From: Clarireedia homoeocarpa
Lineage: Eukaryota; Ascomycota; Leotiomycetes; Helotiales; Rutstroemiaceae
Assembly: GCA_001465935.1 (NCBI GenBank)
Contig: LNKV01000002.1
Coordinates: 62,001 to 126,000 of the forward strand
DNA length: 64,000 nucleotides
Reading direction: 5' to 3'
Part shown: positions 48,379 to 59,116 of the stretch, in pieces
Layout of the letters: each line of letters begins with the position of its first letter
How positions within the stretch are numbered: position 1 is the first letter of the stretch
Notes under the pieces: generated by a model
Database searches by the model: none
Told to the model about the DNA's origin: nothing
The model's input: only the letters and a program-made list of their open reading frames with translations
Program-made: the position numbers and the translations under genes

Positions 48379-50589
48379 TTACTCAGCATCACAGGTATCA
48401 TCATCACCCGCCGGAGCAGCAGAAGGTTCAGCAGCCACGGCACTAGTAGCACTAGTAACACTGGAGCGTGATGCAGTGTTCCTTCCACCGCCATATCCAC
48501 CCGATGGCTGAGCATGACCGCCCGAGGCAATACCAGTCGATGCAGGTGCGACGGCAGCGCTAGAAATCTTTGTGAGAAGTGTAGTTTGGCTCGTGACGAA
48601 GGTAGAAGATGGCGCGACAGCAGCGGCAGTGGAAGCTGATGAGGTATCAATACCGAGAGCGGATGAAGCGGATGAAGCGGAAGAAGCAATGACGGCGCGG
48701 GAAGATGAGTCAACTGCTGCGGATGAGCTGCTTCCGGCTTTGGCAACGGATGAGATGGCGGAAGAAGTGATCTTTGCGGAAGTAGCAGATGTTACGGTTG
48801 GGGTAGAGGTTATATTTGCGACGGAGGAAGATGCAGCTGAGGTAGAGATAACTTTTGAAATAGAGCTGGATCCAGCGGCTCCGCCACCATTCTTCATGAG
48901 TGCTGAAACAGGGGTAGCGCCGGGGAAGAAAGAGGTTGGGATAGTGGGGATAGGAATGCTTGCAGTCAAGCCGAAAGCTGTAGCGAGATCACCAGCCATG
49001 CTTGCAGCACTATAACCAGTAGGGGCGGCAGTAAGAGTTGTAGTGGTAGAGTATTGTTTGTAGTTGGTTCCTGAAGCGAGACATCCTCCAGAGCCATATG
49101 CGTTTTCGCACTTGTACCAGGCGGTGGAGCCGGATTCAGTCCACATGGCGAAATCAGTTACGGTAATGTTAGTGCAGGGAACGCCTGCTGGGCACTTGAT
49201 GTTGATGGGTCCGCGCTGAGCTCCGTTCGTACATGTGCCTTTCCAGTTGTTGAAGGAAATATCAGTATATTCGATTCCATCACCGGTAGCTTTGCTCATC
49301 GATGACCAGGCAGTATCGAAGTCCAAGCTGTATGCATTGGAGTAACCGATGAAGTTGTTGAACTGGCAGTTGGTGACCGTACCACTACCACCGTTTGACT
49401 TGATCATGTACATTTGGTTAGATCCATAGGTGTAAATGTTGTTGTAAATGATATTGGAGATGTTGGTGTCGGCACCCAGCGATCCCATAGCACATCCTCC
49501 GGAGCTGTTACAGTAGATATCTTCGATGAGAATGTTGGCAGATGGACTCTGTTGAATTGTTAGAATGGCTCATCGTTTCGTGTGGACAGAGGAAGATTAT
49601 TTTGTGTAGGTAGAATGGTCTTGGCAATAAACCAAGGTAGTTTAGTAAACTTCAGTATATGCTCTCCAGTGCAGAAAAAGTAGGCCGATTATTAATACCA
49701 ATGATCAAAATCAACAATGAGAGTATCCCAAATATTCCGGGACATTCGTGTATGAATAATGTCCATATCCAGTAAAATAATTAATTGGAGGTATTAACCC
49801 TAATTGGCCTGCTTTTTGCCCTGGAGAGGGCATATACCTCTGTGAGTGTAAAAGGAACGAACGTACCTTAACAGTGACACATTCGTCTTTGTTGGTGACT
49901 TCAACATCGTGAATCCAGATGTTGGTACTCCACACATCAATGCCATCAAGTCCTCCCTCATTACCACCTCGGATGATCATATTGTAAACCTCACCACTAT
50001 CACAAGTGTCCAAAGAAAAATGGAATGCAGGCGCATCGACCAAAGCAATGTCGTGAACGGAGAAGTGTGAGACATCTGATAGTCGTAAAAGACGTGGGCC
50101 GTACGTTCCCTTGGCATGATATTGGTAACCGTAACCTTGGATAGCACCCGCCGAGTTGCTACTGAACATCTCGAAGTCGGTACTGTGCCTAATCATGATC
50201 ATGTTACCATCACCTCCGTTGTAACGGTAGATGATACCATCTAATTGGATAGCCCAAGCATTACCGCCGCTGAGAGTGACGAATGTAGTCATTCCATAAT
50301 CACCTTCAGGGATATAAACTAGATAAGTGTAAATAACTAAAATACCAACTGAAGAGGATAGCGTCTACTTACTGACTCCACCAGTCTTACAGTCTGCGAA
50401 CGCAGAAGTAAGAGGAGCGGAAATATCAGAAGTCTTGCTAGCTACGGCACCATAATCCATAACATTGCAAACTTTGGTTGCGTTCTTCTCTGCTCGGGTT
50501 GTCAAAGGACCGACTGAGCCGCTCAATTGGGCTGATACTAAGCTCGGGAGTAAAAATGCCCCGAGGAATGAAAGAGTGGTGAACTTCAT
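48379..50589 (-). CDS. rhgA: Secreted rhamnogalacturonan hydrolase (GH28)
   Basis: Exons 50589-50373, 50318-49867 and 49548-48379 give 612 residues. A signal peptide covers about residues 1-20 (cleavage near SLVSA|Q). The beta-helix GH28 domain runs to about 445. Key motifs are GLDGIDVW (Asp197), KDECVTVK (Asp217-Glu218, the DE pair typical of rhamnogalacturonases in place of the DD of polygalacturonases), GGCAMGSLG (240-248, in place of GGHG) and MIKSNGG (Lys273). These match fungal RG hydrolase A, which cuts alternating GalA-Rha bonds in pectin outside the cell. The last ~165 residues are a Ser/Ala/Thr-rich, probably O-glycosylated tail ending in DDDTCDAE; it has no binding module that I recognise. 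The second intron is 318 bp and stays open for about 50 codons from its donor. Confidence 0.93.
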
Positions 50590-51568
50590 TGTGAAAAGTA
50601 ATATGAAGTAAAAAGAGTGTGTAGAAGGAAAATAAGAATAAAATGGTAGAACTCGAAAAGAGTGAAATGCAGACACGCCTGCGGATGCTTGAAGAAGAAA
50701 GATACAATCAAAAATGGGTTTCCATTAAGAGATAGGTTGCTTGCCTACTTAATGTATTACCTATTGAGCACTCAAAGCGAAATCTTAGAATGGGGAATTA
50801 AGGAACGTGCATTCTGGTAAGACCAAAGATTGATCTTGGAAGGAACAAATGATCCATGCAGATTCACTTTGAGAAGCCAATCCAGTATGATTCTCGATCA
50901 AACAACACTAGTTGTTTGGATCATGAGTTTCTGCCGTCAAGTTCGTACATGAAAGGGGAGCTGCGTGCTAACATGTGTTAACCTGAAACGATACCCCAGC
51001 AAAGGGGGTAAAGTGTCGTTGGCTTGATTACCATTTAAAGAAGCCAATCATGGTCTAGTAATCGGATCAAGATACATAACTTATGTTAAGGGACTGCATA
51101 GATATCAGATCCAGAGACGACGTCGTTTCGAAAGCGGTTAGATGGTCAGATGACTAGATGGCTAGATGAGATGCCCTTGCTTCCGCCCGTCGCTGCGCAA
51201 TGTGAAAGAAATCAATTGTGAAGCCAAGCAATGGCTAGAAGTCTGAAGCTTCTGAAGCTTGGACGAGAAATATCAAGGACCAGGTGGCGGAGCATCTGTC
51301 ATTATATAAGCGTGGCTTGAGAAGAGCTCGGGCTCGGGTGAGGTTATTCTATGATTTGGCCTCAGGCTGGATAGCCACAGGCGGTAAGGCTGCCAAATAA
51401 TTTTTGATAGTCAAGAAAGAAGGGCTTTCAATATACGCGACAAGTAACTTTGAACGCGTTCATGAGGTAGTGAGGGTTATCGAAAAAATCTACCTTTGTT
51501 TTGTTAGCGAGTGCCTCATATTCCTTTTTTGCCGTTTGATTCCTTGAAGAGTCCAAAGATTTCCCAAA
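50590..51568. promoter_or_regulatory. Divergent promoter region of rhgA-like gene and CCT5
   Basis: These 979 bases separate two start codons that point away from each other. A pectinase and a housekeeping chaperonin gene share it, so regulation is probably insulated. I see no repeat. Single matches to short degenerate regulator sites are not informative. Confidence 0.5.
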
Positions 51569-53450
51569 ATGGCGATGAGTATGTTCCCCTCTGCCCCTCC
51601 ATAACGAATCTTGGAGAGCTCCCGCTGACAGAAATACTATGCAGATATTGATATGTCTCAGGGTGAGTGCATCTGCACGATTGGTAAAGGCCAGGCAAAC
51701 TTACAAACATATCTATAGCCTCCGTGGTGAAGGATGAGCAAGGCAGACCGTTTATTGTTGTCAGAGAGTAAGGAGCCTCTAGAAATCTGCTGCAGACCAT
51801 ATTTTAATGTGACGTTAGCCAAGGAAAGAAAAAGAGACAACATGGCACAGAGGCGGTCAAATCACATATCTTAGCGGCCAGGACGGTAGCCAATATTGTA
51901 AAGACATCCCTCGGACCGCGGGGTCTTGACAAGATCCTCATTTCCCCAGATGGCGACATCACAGTCACGAACGACGGTGCTACTATTCTAGGACAAATGG
52001 ATATCCAGAACCATGTTGCAAAACTACTGGTAGAACTTTCGAAATCTCAAGATGACGAAATCGGTGATGGTACAACGGGTGTGGTTGTTTTGGCTGGTGC
52101 TTTATTAGAACAAGCTGCAGAACTCATCGATAAGGGAATCCACCCTATTCGGATAGCGGATGGATATGACCAGGCTTGCGATATTGCTGTGGCAGAGTTG
52201 GATAAGATTGCTGACACAATCGAATTTTCTAAAACACAAAAGGAGAATTTGGTCAAGGTTGCGAGGACAAGTTTGGGAAGTAAAATCGTCTCGAAGGCCC
52301 ATGATCAGTTTGCCAATATTGCTGTGGATGCTATTCTATCCGTCGCCGATTTGGAGCGAAAAGATGTTGATTTTGATTTAATCAAGGTCGATGGCAAGGT
52401 TGGTGGATCTCTTGAGGATTCTCTGCTGGTCCAAGGTGTTATTGTCGACAAGGACTTTTCACACCCTCAGATGCCAGATGAAGTTCGAGATGCCAAGATC
52501 GCCATCCTCACCTGTGCATTCGAGCCACCGAAGCCAAAAACCAAGCATAAGCTCGATATTACCTCGGTTGAGGAATTTAAAAAGTTGCAGACATACGAGA
52601 AGGACAAGTTCGCGGAGATGGTGCAGCAAATCAAGGACACTGGTGCCAATCTTGTTATCTGCCAGTGGGGTTTCGATGATGAAGCAAACCATCTTTTATT
52701 ACAGAATCAACTGCCAGCTGTTCGATGGGTGGGAGGTCCGGAAATAGAATTGATTGCAATCGCTACAAACGGAAGAATAGTACCAAGATTCGAGGACTTG
52801 TCAGCAGAGAAGCTCGGAAGTGCTGGAGTTGTCAGAGAGATGAGCTTTGGCACAACCAGAGAGAAGATGCTAGTCATTGAGGAGTGTGCAAACACACGAG
52901 CTGTCACGGTATTCGTTCGGGGAAGCAACAAGATGGTAAGTCAATCTTCATACTCATTATCATATCTATGTGCATCACAACTGACTATGAACTCCAGATC
53001 ATCGACGAGGCTAAAAGATCTCTTCATGATGCTCTATGCGTTGTTCGAAACCTTGTCAGAGACAATCGTGTTGTCTACGGTGGTGGTGCCGCCGAAATTG
53101 CATGCTCCCTCGCCGTTGAGGACGCTGCTGTCAAGTCACCTGGTCTTGAGCAATATGCCATGCGAGCATTTGCCGACGCTCTTGATGCTGTCCCAATGGC
53201 CCTTGCTGAGAACTCTGGTCTATCACCTATCGAAACACTTGCTGCCGTCAAGAGCCGGCAAGCTACCGAGAAGAACACAAGATTGGGGGTTGATTGCATG
53301 CAAACAGGCAGTAATGACATGAAGAATGCATTTGTCATCGACCCATTGATTGGCAAGAAACAACAATTGATGTTGGCAACACAACTGTGTCGGATGGTAT
53401 TAAAGGTCAATAATGTCATTATTGCAGGAAGTGATGACAATGAATTCTAG
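51569..53450 (+). CDS. CCT5: T-complex protein 1 subunit epsilon (CCT5)
   Basis: Five exons, 51569-51578, 51645-51662, 51719-51767, 51819-52935 and 52998-53450, give 548 residues. The three tiny first exons rebuild the conserved N-terminus (DEQGRPFIVVRDQGKKKRQHG), which supports the model. Group II chaperonin signatures are present: LGPRGLDKILISPDG, TNDGATIL, GDGTTG (108-113) for ATP, and GGGAAE near 427-432 in the C-terminal equatorial part. Eight different CCT subunits form the double-ring TRiC chaperonin in the cytosol, folding actin, tubulin and many WD-repeat proteins. Epsilon is assigned by the N-terminal sequence and overall match to fungal Cct5. A gene model built without the small exons would start falsely at the internal Met at 51997. 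Confidence 0.96.
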
Positions 53451-54504
53451 ATGAGCAAAATGTGCCATAGTAAAATAGACTAGGATGCATTTTCACATAG
53501 AATCATTCAACCACCTCGTGCCGGACCCTATTCTAAGCTCAATGTGTTATATTCAACTCCCATGGCGTGTCAATCCGGAAAGGAAGTCAATGATAAGCTA
53601 ACGGTGGGACACTGCATGCGCGAGAACTGGATATCAAAAGACTTCGAGTGTGGAACATGAAAGACCCGCCGTACTATATAGTGACTCATACAGGAATCTA
53701 AGGTTTCCTCCCGTATTGTTCAGTTCAAGCCGGAAGCGACCTATTTCGCACTCTCCTAATTATGCATCAACCGAAGTCTCGAAACCCACAATCTCACAAT
53801 CCCACAATCTCACAATCTCACAATCCCACAATCCCACAACCTCACAAACATTCGATAATTGAGAGTCACTCGGATCGCTCATACCAAAAGCAAGAAGGAG
53901 CGTAACGAGCGTTTCAACTTCCTGCCTCTTAATCATCGGCAAGCAATCGAAATCTGGCTTTGGACGTGGGCAGCAAGAGTGAATGTGTGGCGCCAGAATC
54001 TCCATTGAATCGGAAGACCACAAAAGTAAGTTCCCCAGTTCCTATCTATTGTTCATTTTTCTCTTTGCTGTATCATCACCTGTCGCACACAATTGGCGAA
54101 TTTTCCTGAACGTCACTTCCACATATATGATATATTGATAACCCTTCGTTTCTTTTCAAGCAGGCTCTCTCGTACTTACTTGCTTCGTCTAGGTTCTGTT
54201 GTCTTCTTTCCTACGTTCTTACTCAACTCTTTTTCATTACTCCTATCCAACAAAGACAACTAAATACATAGAATAAGAGGAAGTCCAACGTCGCCGTCTT
54301 CCTAGAACACTCTCGAAATCACGTTTGTCCTGCGAGCCTCAAGTACAATTTTCCCTCTATAAACCCAAAGCATCGTGCCTAGCTGGCGCTGAGCTTGTAT
54401 CTCGGGTAAACCTTTTACAATTTATCAGTCAAAAGACCTCGCACACGGCCTAAAGGCCCTATAAATCCTACTTTTACATTGCTTTTCTTTCGCACACAAA
54501 CACC
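53451..54504. other. Intergenic and leader of the CCCH-2EXR gene
   Basis: No gene. It holds the 3' end of CCT5 and an 8-bp minisatellite. About 450 bases of T/C-rich sequence before 54505 are probably promoter and 5' UTR. Confidence 0.5.
53785..53848. repeat. 8-bp minisatellite (YYCACAAT)8
   Basis: Exactly eight copies, mixing CCCACAAT and CTCACAAT; the last two are degenerate. Confidence 0.9.
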
Positions 54505-56642
54505 ATGTCTCTTTACGAACATAAAGTAGTTGCTCCGAAGGGGAAGTCTGATGTTACGCCAATCTTACCAGCTCCACCGAGTGAAGAAGCCAAAATCCAA
54601 GATATCCCACATTGCCCATACTTCGTAAGTCTCTCAGCCACCACTCATCATCGTCCCATAGCACATTGGTGGCCTCTACGTCATGTTTCACACCCGGGTT
54701 CTCATTACAAGCTTATATGGACTTAAGCTACGATTCATTGTTCATACTGACTCCGCTACAGTTAAGGGGCTGGTGTAAATATTACCAAAGATGCCCAATG
54801 AAGCATGATTTCGGCTTTAGGGAGCAGAAGAGAGATGCGCGCCGGCTTAATGTGGCTCGTTTGCAGCAACACGGCTCCCACTTTCAAGAAGTTGGAGAGG
54901 CAAAGGCGGCTCAAGGTCGGGGCACCAAACCAGCAGAGGCTGCCGAGAAGCAGCGTAGTTCTACCGCCACCATCGCACAATCCTTCTCTACTGAAGTGAT
55001 TAAGAAAAGTATCACAGATCTTGTTCAATCTTCCTCACCAAAGTCGGCTCAGAAGGTTATGAACAAGTCGAACTACACTTATACGAAGAAAAATATTCGT
55101 ATACCGCCACCTCTCATGATCAAGCCTCTAGATGGTGCTATACAAGATGCCACCACTACACCACCGGTTCAGGACCCAATGCACACTCAAGCCTCGGAGC
55201 AAATTCAAGTTCGACCGCTGGCTCAAGCTCCAGGCCTGAAGCCCAAGGCCAGTCCTAAATCCGATACACAGCAACCACGACCAAAAGCATTAACAGATTC
55301 TACGCGCAGACTTGGCAACAAGCTTGCTACAGCTCCTAAGCAGCAGAAGTCTCCATCGAAGATGCCCAAGACTATGAGAAATCAAAGAGGTATTAGCGGC
55401 AAGACAGAACTAAGCCCGATCACAAACAAAAGTGATTGCCGCGACTTCAAAAAGCCAGGAGGCTGCCCCCGAAAGGACTGCCGCTGGTTTCATCCGGAGA
55501 CTGATATTAAACATGTGCCTATCACGAATCAATATCCGGAGGAAGTGGACACACTTATCGATGTCGATAAGGAACCTTCTACTGCTGATGCTCAAACCAT
55601 ATCAAATAACGAGCCAACTAAAAGCATGAAAATATCTACACCCAAAAAGAAAAAGAAGAAGGGGAAGAGGGCAGTCGACATAGCTTATCAGCCAGTTGTA
55701 AAGGAGATTCAATGGAAGAACAATCTTCAACTTAGTGACCGAAGCTTCGCTATAAATTCTCTCTGGGCGATATTTGGAACCGACAGTCCCAGTATCAAAC
55801 AAATCGAAACCTGGTGCTCTGAAATGGGATCCCAAGGAAACTTCAAGTACTTCTCCAGAGCAGCACTGGAAAATTGGTTTGAAGTTCTCCAACTCAACGA
55901 TACCCAGAAAGTCATGCTGATCCTTCTCCCATATGTGCCTGAAAAGATCAACCCCTCATGTCGCGGCTACGTCATGAGAATCAAAAATCAATACGAAAGC
56001 GAGCAAGCCAAACCCAAGTACAACACATTTTTCAAATTCGCCGAGCTTCCTAACGAAATATGCATCAAGATCTGGCAATTCACACATAGATTCGGCCGCA
56101 CGGTGAAAGTCCACTTCAATCACACTTTCAACCCGCATGACCATGAACGTAACCCCCTATTCAAACGGCTCACGCCCCCTAATCCACTCTGGCAGACTAC
56201 CAAGCAATCCCGTCAATCTGCGATGCTTGACAAACGCTGCTGCTACAGGTTCTCTGACTATTTTTCCTACGACTTCGACACCCTCTTCCTCGCCGACAGC
56301 GCTGCGCGCTTTAATCAATACAAGGGATGGATCGACCCCAGCGATTGCAAGACGCTGCGGCGGCTGCAGTTCCACTACTACGATGTGCGCGATTGCACGG
56401 ATTTGAATACGTGGGCGGATGATGTGGCGATCTTTAGGAACCTGAGGACGCTGGATATCGTGCTGTCGGATGCGAAGGAGGAACAGAGGCATTTAGTCAA
56501 GGCAAAGCAGATGCTGCCGCTGGTAGAGAAGGCAATCAAGAATGCGTACAAGTACTACGGGAATACACCGCCAGGGGTGAAGGTGCTTGCTTTAGAGCCA
56601 GAGAAGGCAAAGGAGTTGGGGATTGTTTGGTCCTTCTGGTAG
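54505..56642 (+). CDS. Double CCCH zinc-finger protein with C-terminal 2EXR domain
   Basis: Exons 54505-54624 and 54762-56642 (137-bp intron) give 666 residues. The junction lies inside the first CCCH finger and rebuilds it: Cys37-x7-Cys45-x5-Cys51-x3-His55. A second finger is at Cys266-x8-Cys275-x4-Cys280-x3-His284. Between them is a long Lys/Pro/Gln-rich, disordered-looking linker. A basic KKKKKKGKR run (about residues 330-337) follows the second finger. From about 463 to the end the sequence (FFKFAELPNEICIKIWQFT, then repeated aromatic strands) matches the 2EXR domain, common in large numbers in Leotiomycetes and related fungi and of unknown function. CCCH fingers usually bind RNA. An RNA-linked role for a 2EXR protein is therefore inferred. 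Confidence 0.85.
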
Positions 56643-57079
56643 GCAAGGATATTGAGAGGTTTTACTGAGAGGACTTCTTTTTTGTTTTGATGTTGGTATG
56701 GAGACATTTTATCACCTATGCATTGCTTTTTGCCTTTCCCTTACTTTGTGCGCTTTGTGAAGGGGATGATTGAACGAATGGTCTGGTTGATATATATATA
56801 TATATTTTCCTTCTCATTTCTGTCCGTTTCGTCTTATCTTTTCGTGCGTATACATGTTTTGGTATGGAAGAGAACCGAGACATGAATCTACGACTCCGAG
56901 CAAAGGAGGAACACAGAGAGAGGAGTATCTATCTGATGCAGACAGAGCACTGAGGGGAGTACCTGCTTGCACTGCGTGAACATACATACATATATTTGAC
57001 TAATTACGAAAATGACGGGTATTTATACATGCATGCATGCATGTATGATTGGCTGGCTTGCTGGCTGTGACGGACAGTT

Positions 57080-57136
57080 ATTTTACTTTACTTTACTTCA
57101 CTCTACTCTACTCTACTCTACTCTACTCTACTCTAT
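57080..57136. repeat. 5-bp array (CTTTA)n to (CTCTA)n
   Basis: About four CTTTA-type units followed by about eight CTCTA units, a clear step from one variant to the other. Confidence 0.88.
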
Positions 57137-57304
57137 TTCTTTTTACTTAATCAAGCCCAATGGTAACCAGTTGATAGTTGATAGTTGATAGAAGAACAAA
57201 TGCTATAAGTTATCTAAATCATTTGAAATGAATACCTTCTTCTTCTTTTTGCAAGAGATTACTAAAGTCTACATATATACATACAGCACATTGCTAGCTA
57301 CGAG

Positions 57305-57333
57305 TATCATCATCATCATCATCATCATCATCA
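57305..57333. repeat. (ATC)n microsatellite
   Basis: About nine copies of ATC/TCA. Confidence 0.9.
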
Positions 57334-57808
57334 CCAGATCCTCATCCCATGTATATATGTGTATGCAGTGAACGAATATCCCAAAACGTTGGTATTTTCG
57401 GACTTGATTTTAAATATATTGTAATGGGGCTGAGCCCGTGGTCAGCTTAGTGTTTTTCTGTTCCGATGTTCCACCTATATCTAGCAGAAGTTTAGGTACT
57501 GTAATTACAATAAATATTCTCTTCTTCTCTACTTACTCTTACTCCTGAAAGGCGGCGATAGTAGTACTGTTTACTGTGTGTGTACTTTGACGGCATGTCT
57601 GTACTCCTTTACAATATCTCACCTCTAGACCTCTCATTGTACATCTCCCGTTTATGTCAGTGGGAATATATGCCATCTCATCTAAGCCGCACGCCCTTCC
57701 CTTTTCTCCCTCCCCCTCCCCCTCCTCCTCCCCCTCCACCCACACCCATACCCACACCCTTCTCTTTACTTCTCCTCTTTACTTCTCCTCCCCCCTCATA
57801 AACCCATC

Positions 57809-58229
57809 TGTTGGATCCACTAGTAGCGGGGTAGGTGGGGCATAGGCCCACTACCCTAAACTGAACGTCGTAGTATTCATTTAGGCTTACAAAGCCTATA
57901 GCTTCAGGCTTGCGAAGCCTGTGGGCCAGGCTTGCGAAGCCTGTAGGACGGGCTTGCGAAGCCTGTGGGCCAGGCTTGCGAAGCCTATGGAATATATGAC
58001 TTCAGGATTACGAAGCCCGTGGATCCGGATTACAAATAGGCTTGAGAGGCCTAAGGCAATAGGCCTGAAGGGCCTAAGGCAATAGGCCTGAAGAGCCTAT
58101 AAATGTAGCTAGTCCTTCCCACTGTAGATAGCCCAGCACCACCATCAGCAATAAGCACCAGCAGTTCAGTTGAATCAAGTATTTTGTTAAATCCATTAAG
58201 CTTATAAGCTGTACATTTAGTGTACTACA
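57809..58229. mobile_element. Possible solo LTR (Copia-like ends)
   Basis: The 421 bases start with TGTTGGATCC, a common start of Ty1/Copia-type LTRs, and end with TACTACA. They contain a hairpin array, a TATAAA-like box (GCCTATAAATG, about 58096) and an AATAAG word further down, in the order expected of U3-R-U5. No 5-bp target duplication is visible (CCATC versus CGCTG), and no internal element region or second LTR is nearby. A solo or decayed LTR is inference. The boundaries may be wrong. Confidence 0.42.
57881..58102. repeat. Array of short palindromes (TAGGCTT/CAGGCTT-GCG-AAGCCTG)
   Basis: About ten units spaced mostly 22-23 bp apart. Each is a small inverted repeat with 6-7 bp arms around GCG, AC or GA. 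The first half is CAGGCTT-GCG-AAGCCTG. The second half drifts to TAGGCCT-GAA-GGGCCTA. Every unit could form a mini-hairpin. Confidence 0.85.
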
Positions 58230-58244
58230 CGCTGAGACCTATCG

Positions 58245-59116
58245 CTAAGCCGCAAAACCATCCCCAAACCATCTACCCTGCGTCACCCTCCTCAAATTCT
58301 CCTGCTCCTCCCGCGTCAACTCTTTCTCCGTGCCCATCCTACTCTCCCGGCTCTCCCGCGTCTCCTTAATCGACGCGTTGGCATCGTCCCCTTTCTCGTC
58401 CACAAATTGATAGCTGCGGAACTCAATGTTTGCCCATCCTGTGCCGAGGAATTTCGAAGAGTCTTCCCACTGTTTTTGTGGAGGGGGAATATGATTAGCA
58501 TGTGGTTTTTGTATTGGGATTATGAAGGTTTGGGGAGGAAAGAGGAGGGGATGGAGGAATTCGGGAAGGCATAGTATAATATACTTACGTCCTCAGTAAA
58601 ATAATGCAAAAAACCCCCATGCGTCACAACAACCACATGTACATCCTCCTTCCCCCTCCCCAGATCTCTCAACCAAACCCTCGCTTCCCTCGCTCTCCCG
58701 TCACTCGCCTTTGAACTAGCCTCATACTTCCCCGTCTTGACGTTCCACCCCTCGCCTACCAATCCCAAATCCACCATCCCCTTAAACTCCCCTTTCGAAA
58801 ACTCCTCTTCCAGCACCGCCTTGTCAGACCCCGTATCGCAAGGTAGATCAGACGTTTCTTGGATCTCGGGGAGCGCGATAACCTTTGTGCCGCGCGCGAG
58901 CACAGAGGGGAAGGAATGCAAAGTTGTGTAGATGGTGCGGCGGAGAGGAGAGGCGACGAGGTGTGTGATGAGGGAGTTGTGGGGGAAGGTTTGGGAGAGG
59001 GTGCGGCATTGCTCGAGGCCAAGGTCGGTGAGCAGGGGGTCGTGCATCTGGTGGTTGGCTGGGCAGAGGTTGTGGAAGCCCTGGGCGTGCCGGACGAGGT
59101 GGATGGTTGTTGGCAT
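58245..59116 (-). CDS. Histidine phosphatase / phosphoglycerate mutase-like protein
   Basis: Exons 59116-58589 and 58469-58245 (119-bp intron with GTAAGT donor and GCTAATC branch) give 250 residues. The catalytic phospho-acceptor motif is LVRHAQG (Arg9-His10, a variant of RHG). The second catalytic His is His166 in VTHGGFLHYF. An acid-base Glu is likely in the PEIQE stretch (about 83-87). The family is the histidine phosphatase branch 1 of small fungal phosphatases (PMU1-like); most members act on small phosphate esters, not as glycolytic mutases. No signal peptide is seen. The stop codon is only 16 bases from the putative LTR end, so the 3' UTR must lie within that element. Confidence 0.88.

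Larger units (their letters stand above)
56643..57808. other. Intergenic with simple repeats
   Basis: No gene. It holds a (TA)n run near 56792-56806, a 5-bp array (CTTTA then CTCTA) at 57080-57136, TTGATAG repeats at about 57172-57192, an (ATC)n run at 57305-57333, and C/T-rich sequence at 57690-57790. Confidence 0.5.

Noticed and set aside
48572..49015. 147-codon plus-strand ORF, Glu/Ala-rich
   Set aside because: It is the complement of the Ser/Ala-coding tail of the rhamnogalacturonase.
50994..50999. A CTGGGG hexamer (CreA-like carbon-catabolite site) upstream of the pectinase
   Set aside because: The degenerate 6-mer is expected often by chance; a single copy is not evidence of regulation.
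57881..58102. Regularly spaced repeats resembling a CRISPR array
   Set aside because: Units are degenerate palindromes with almost no spacer and the host is a eukaryote.
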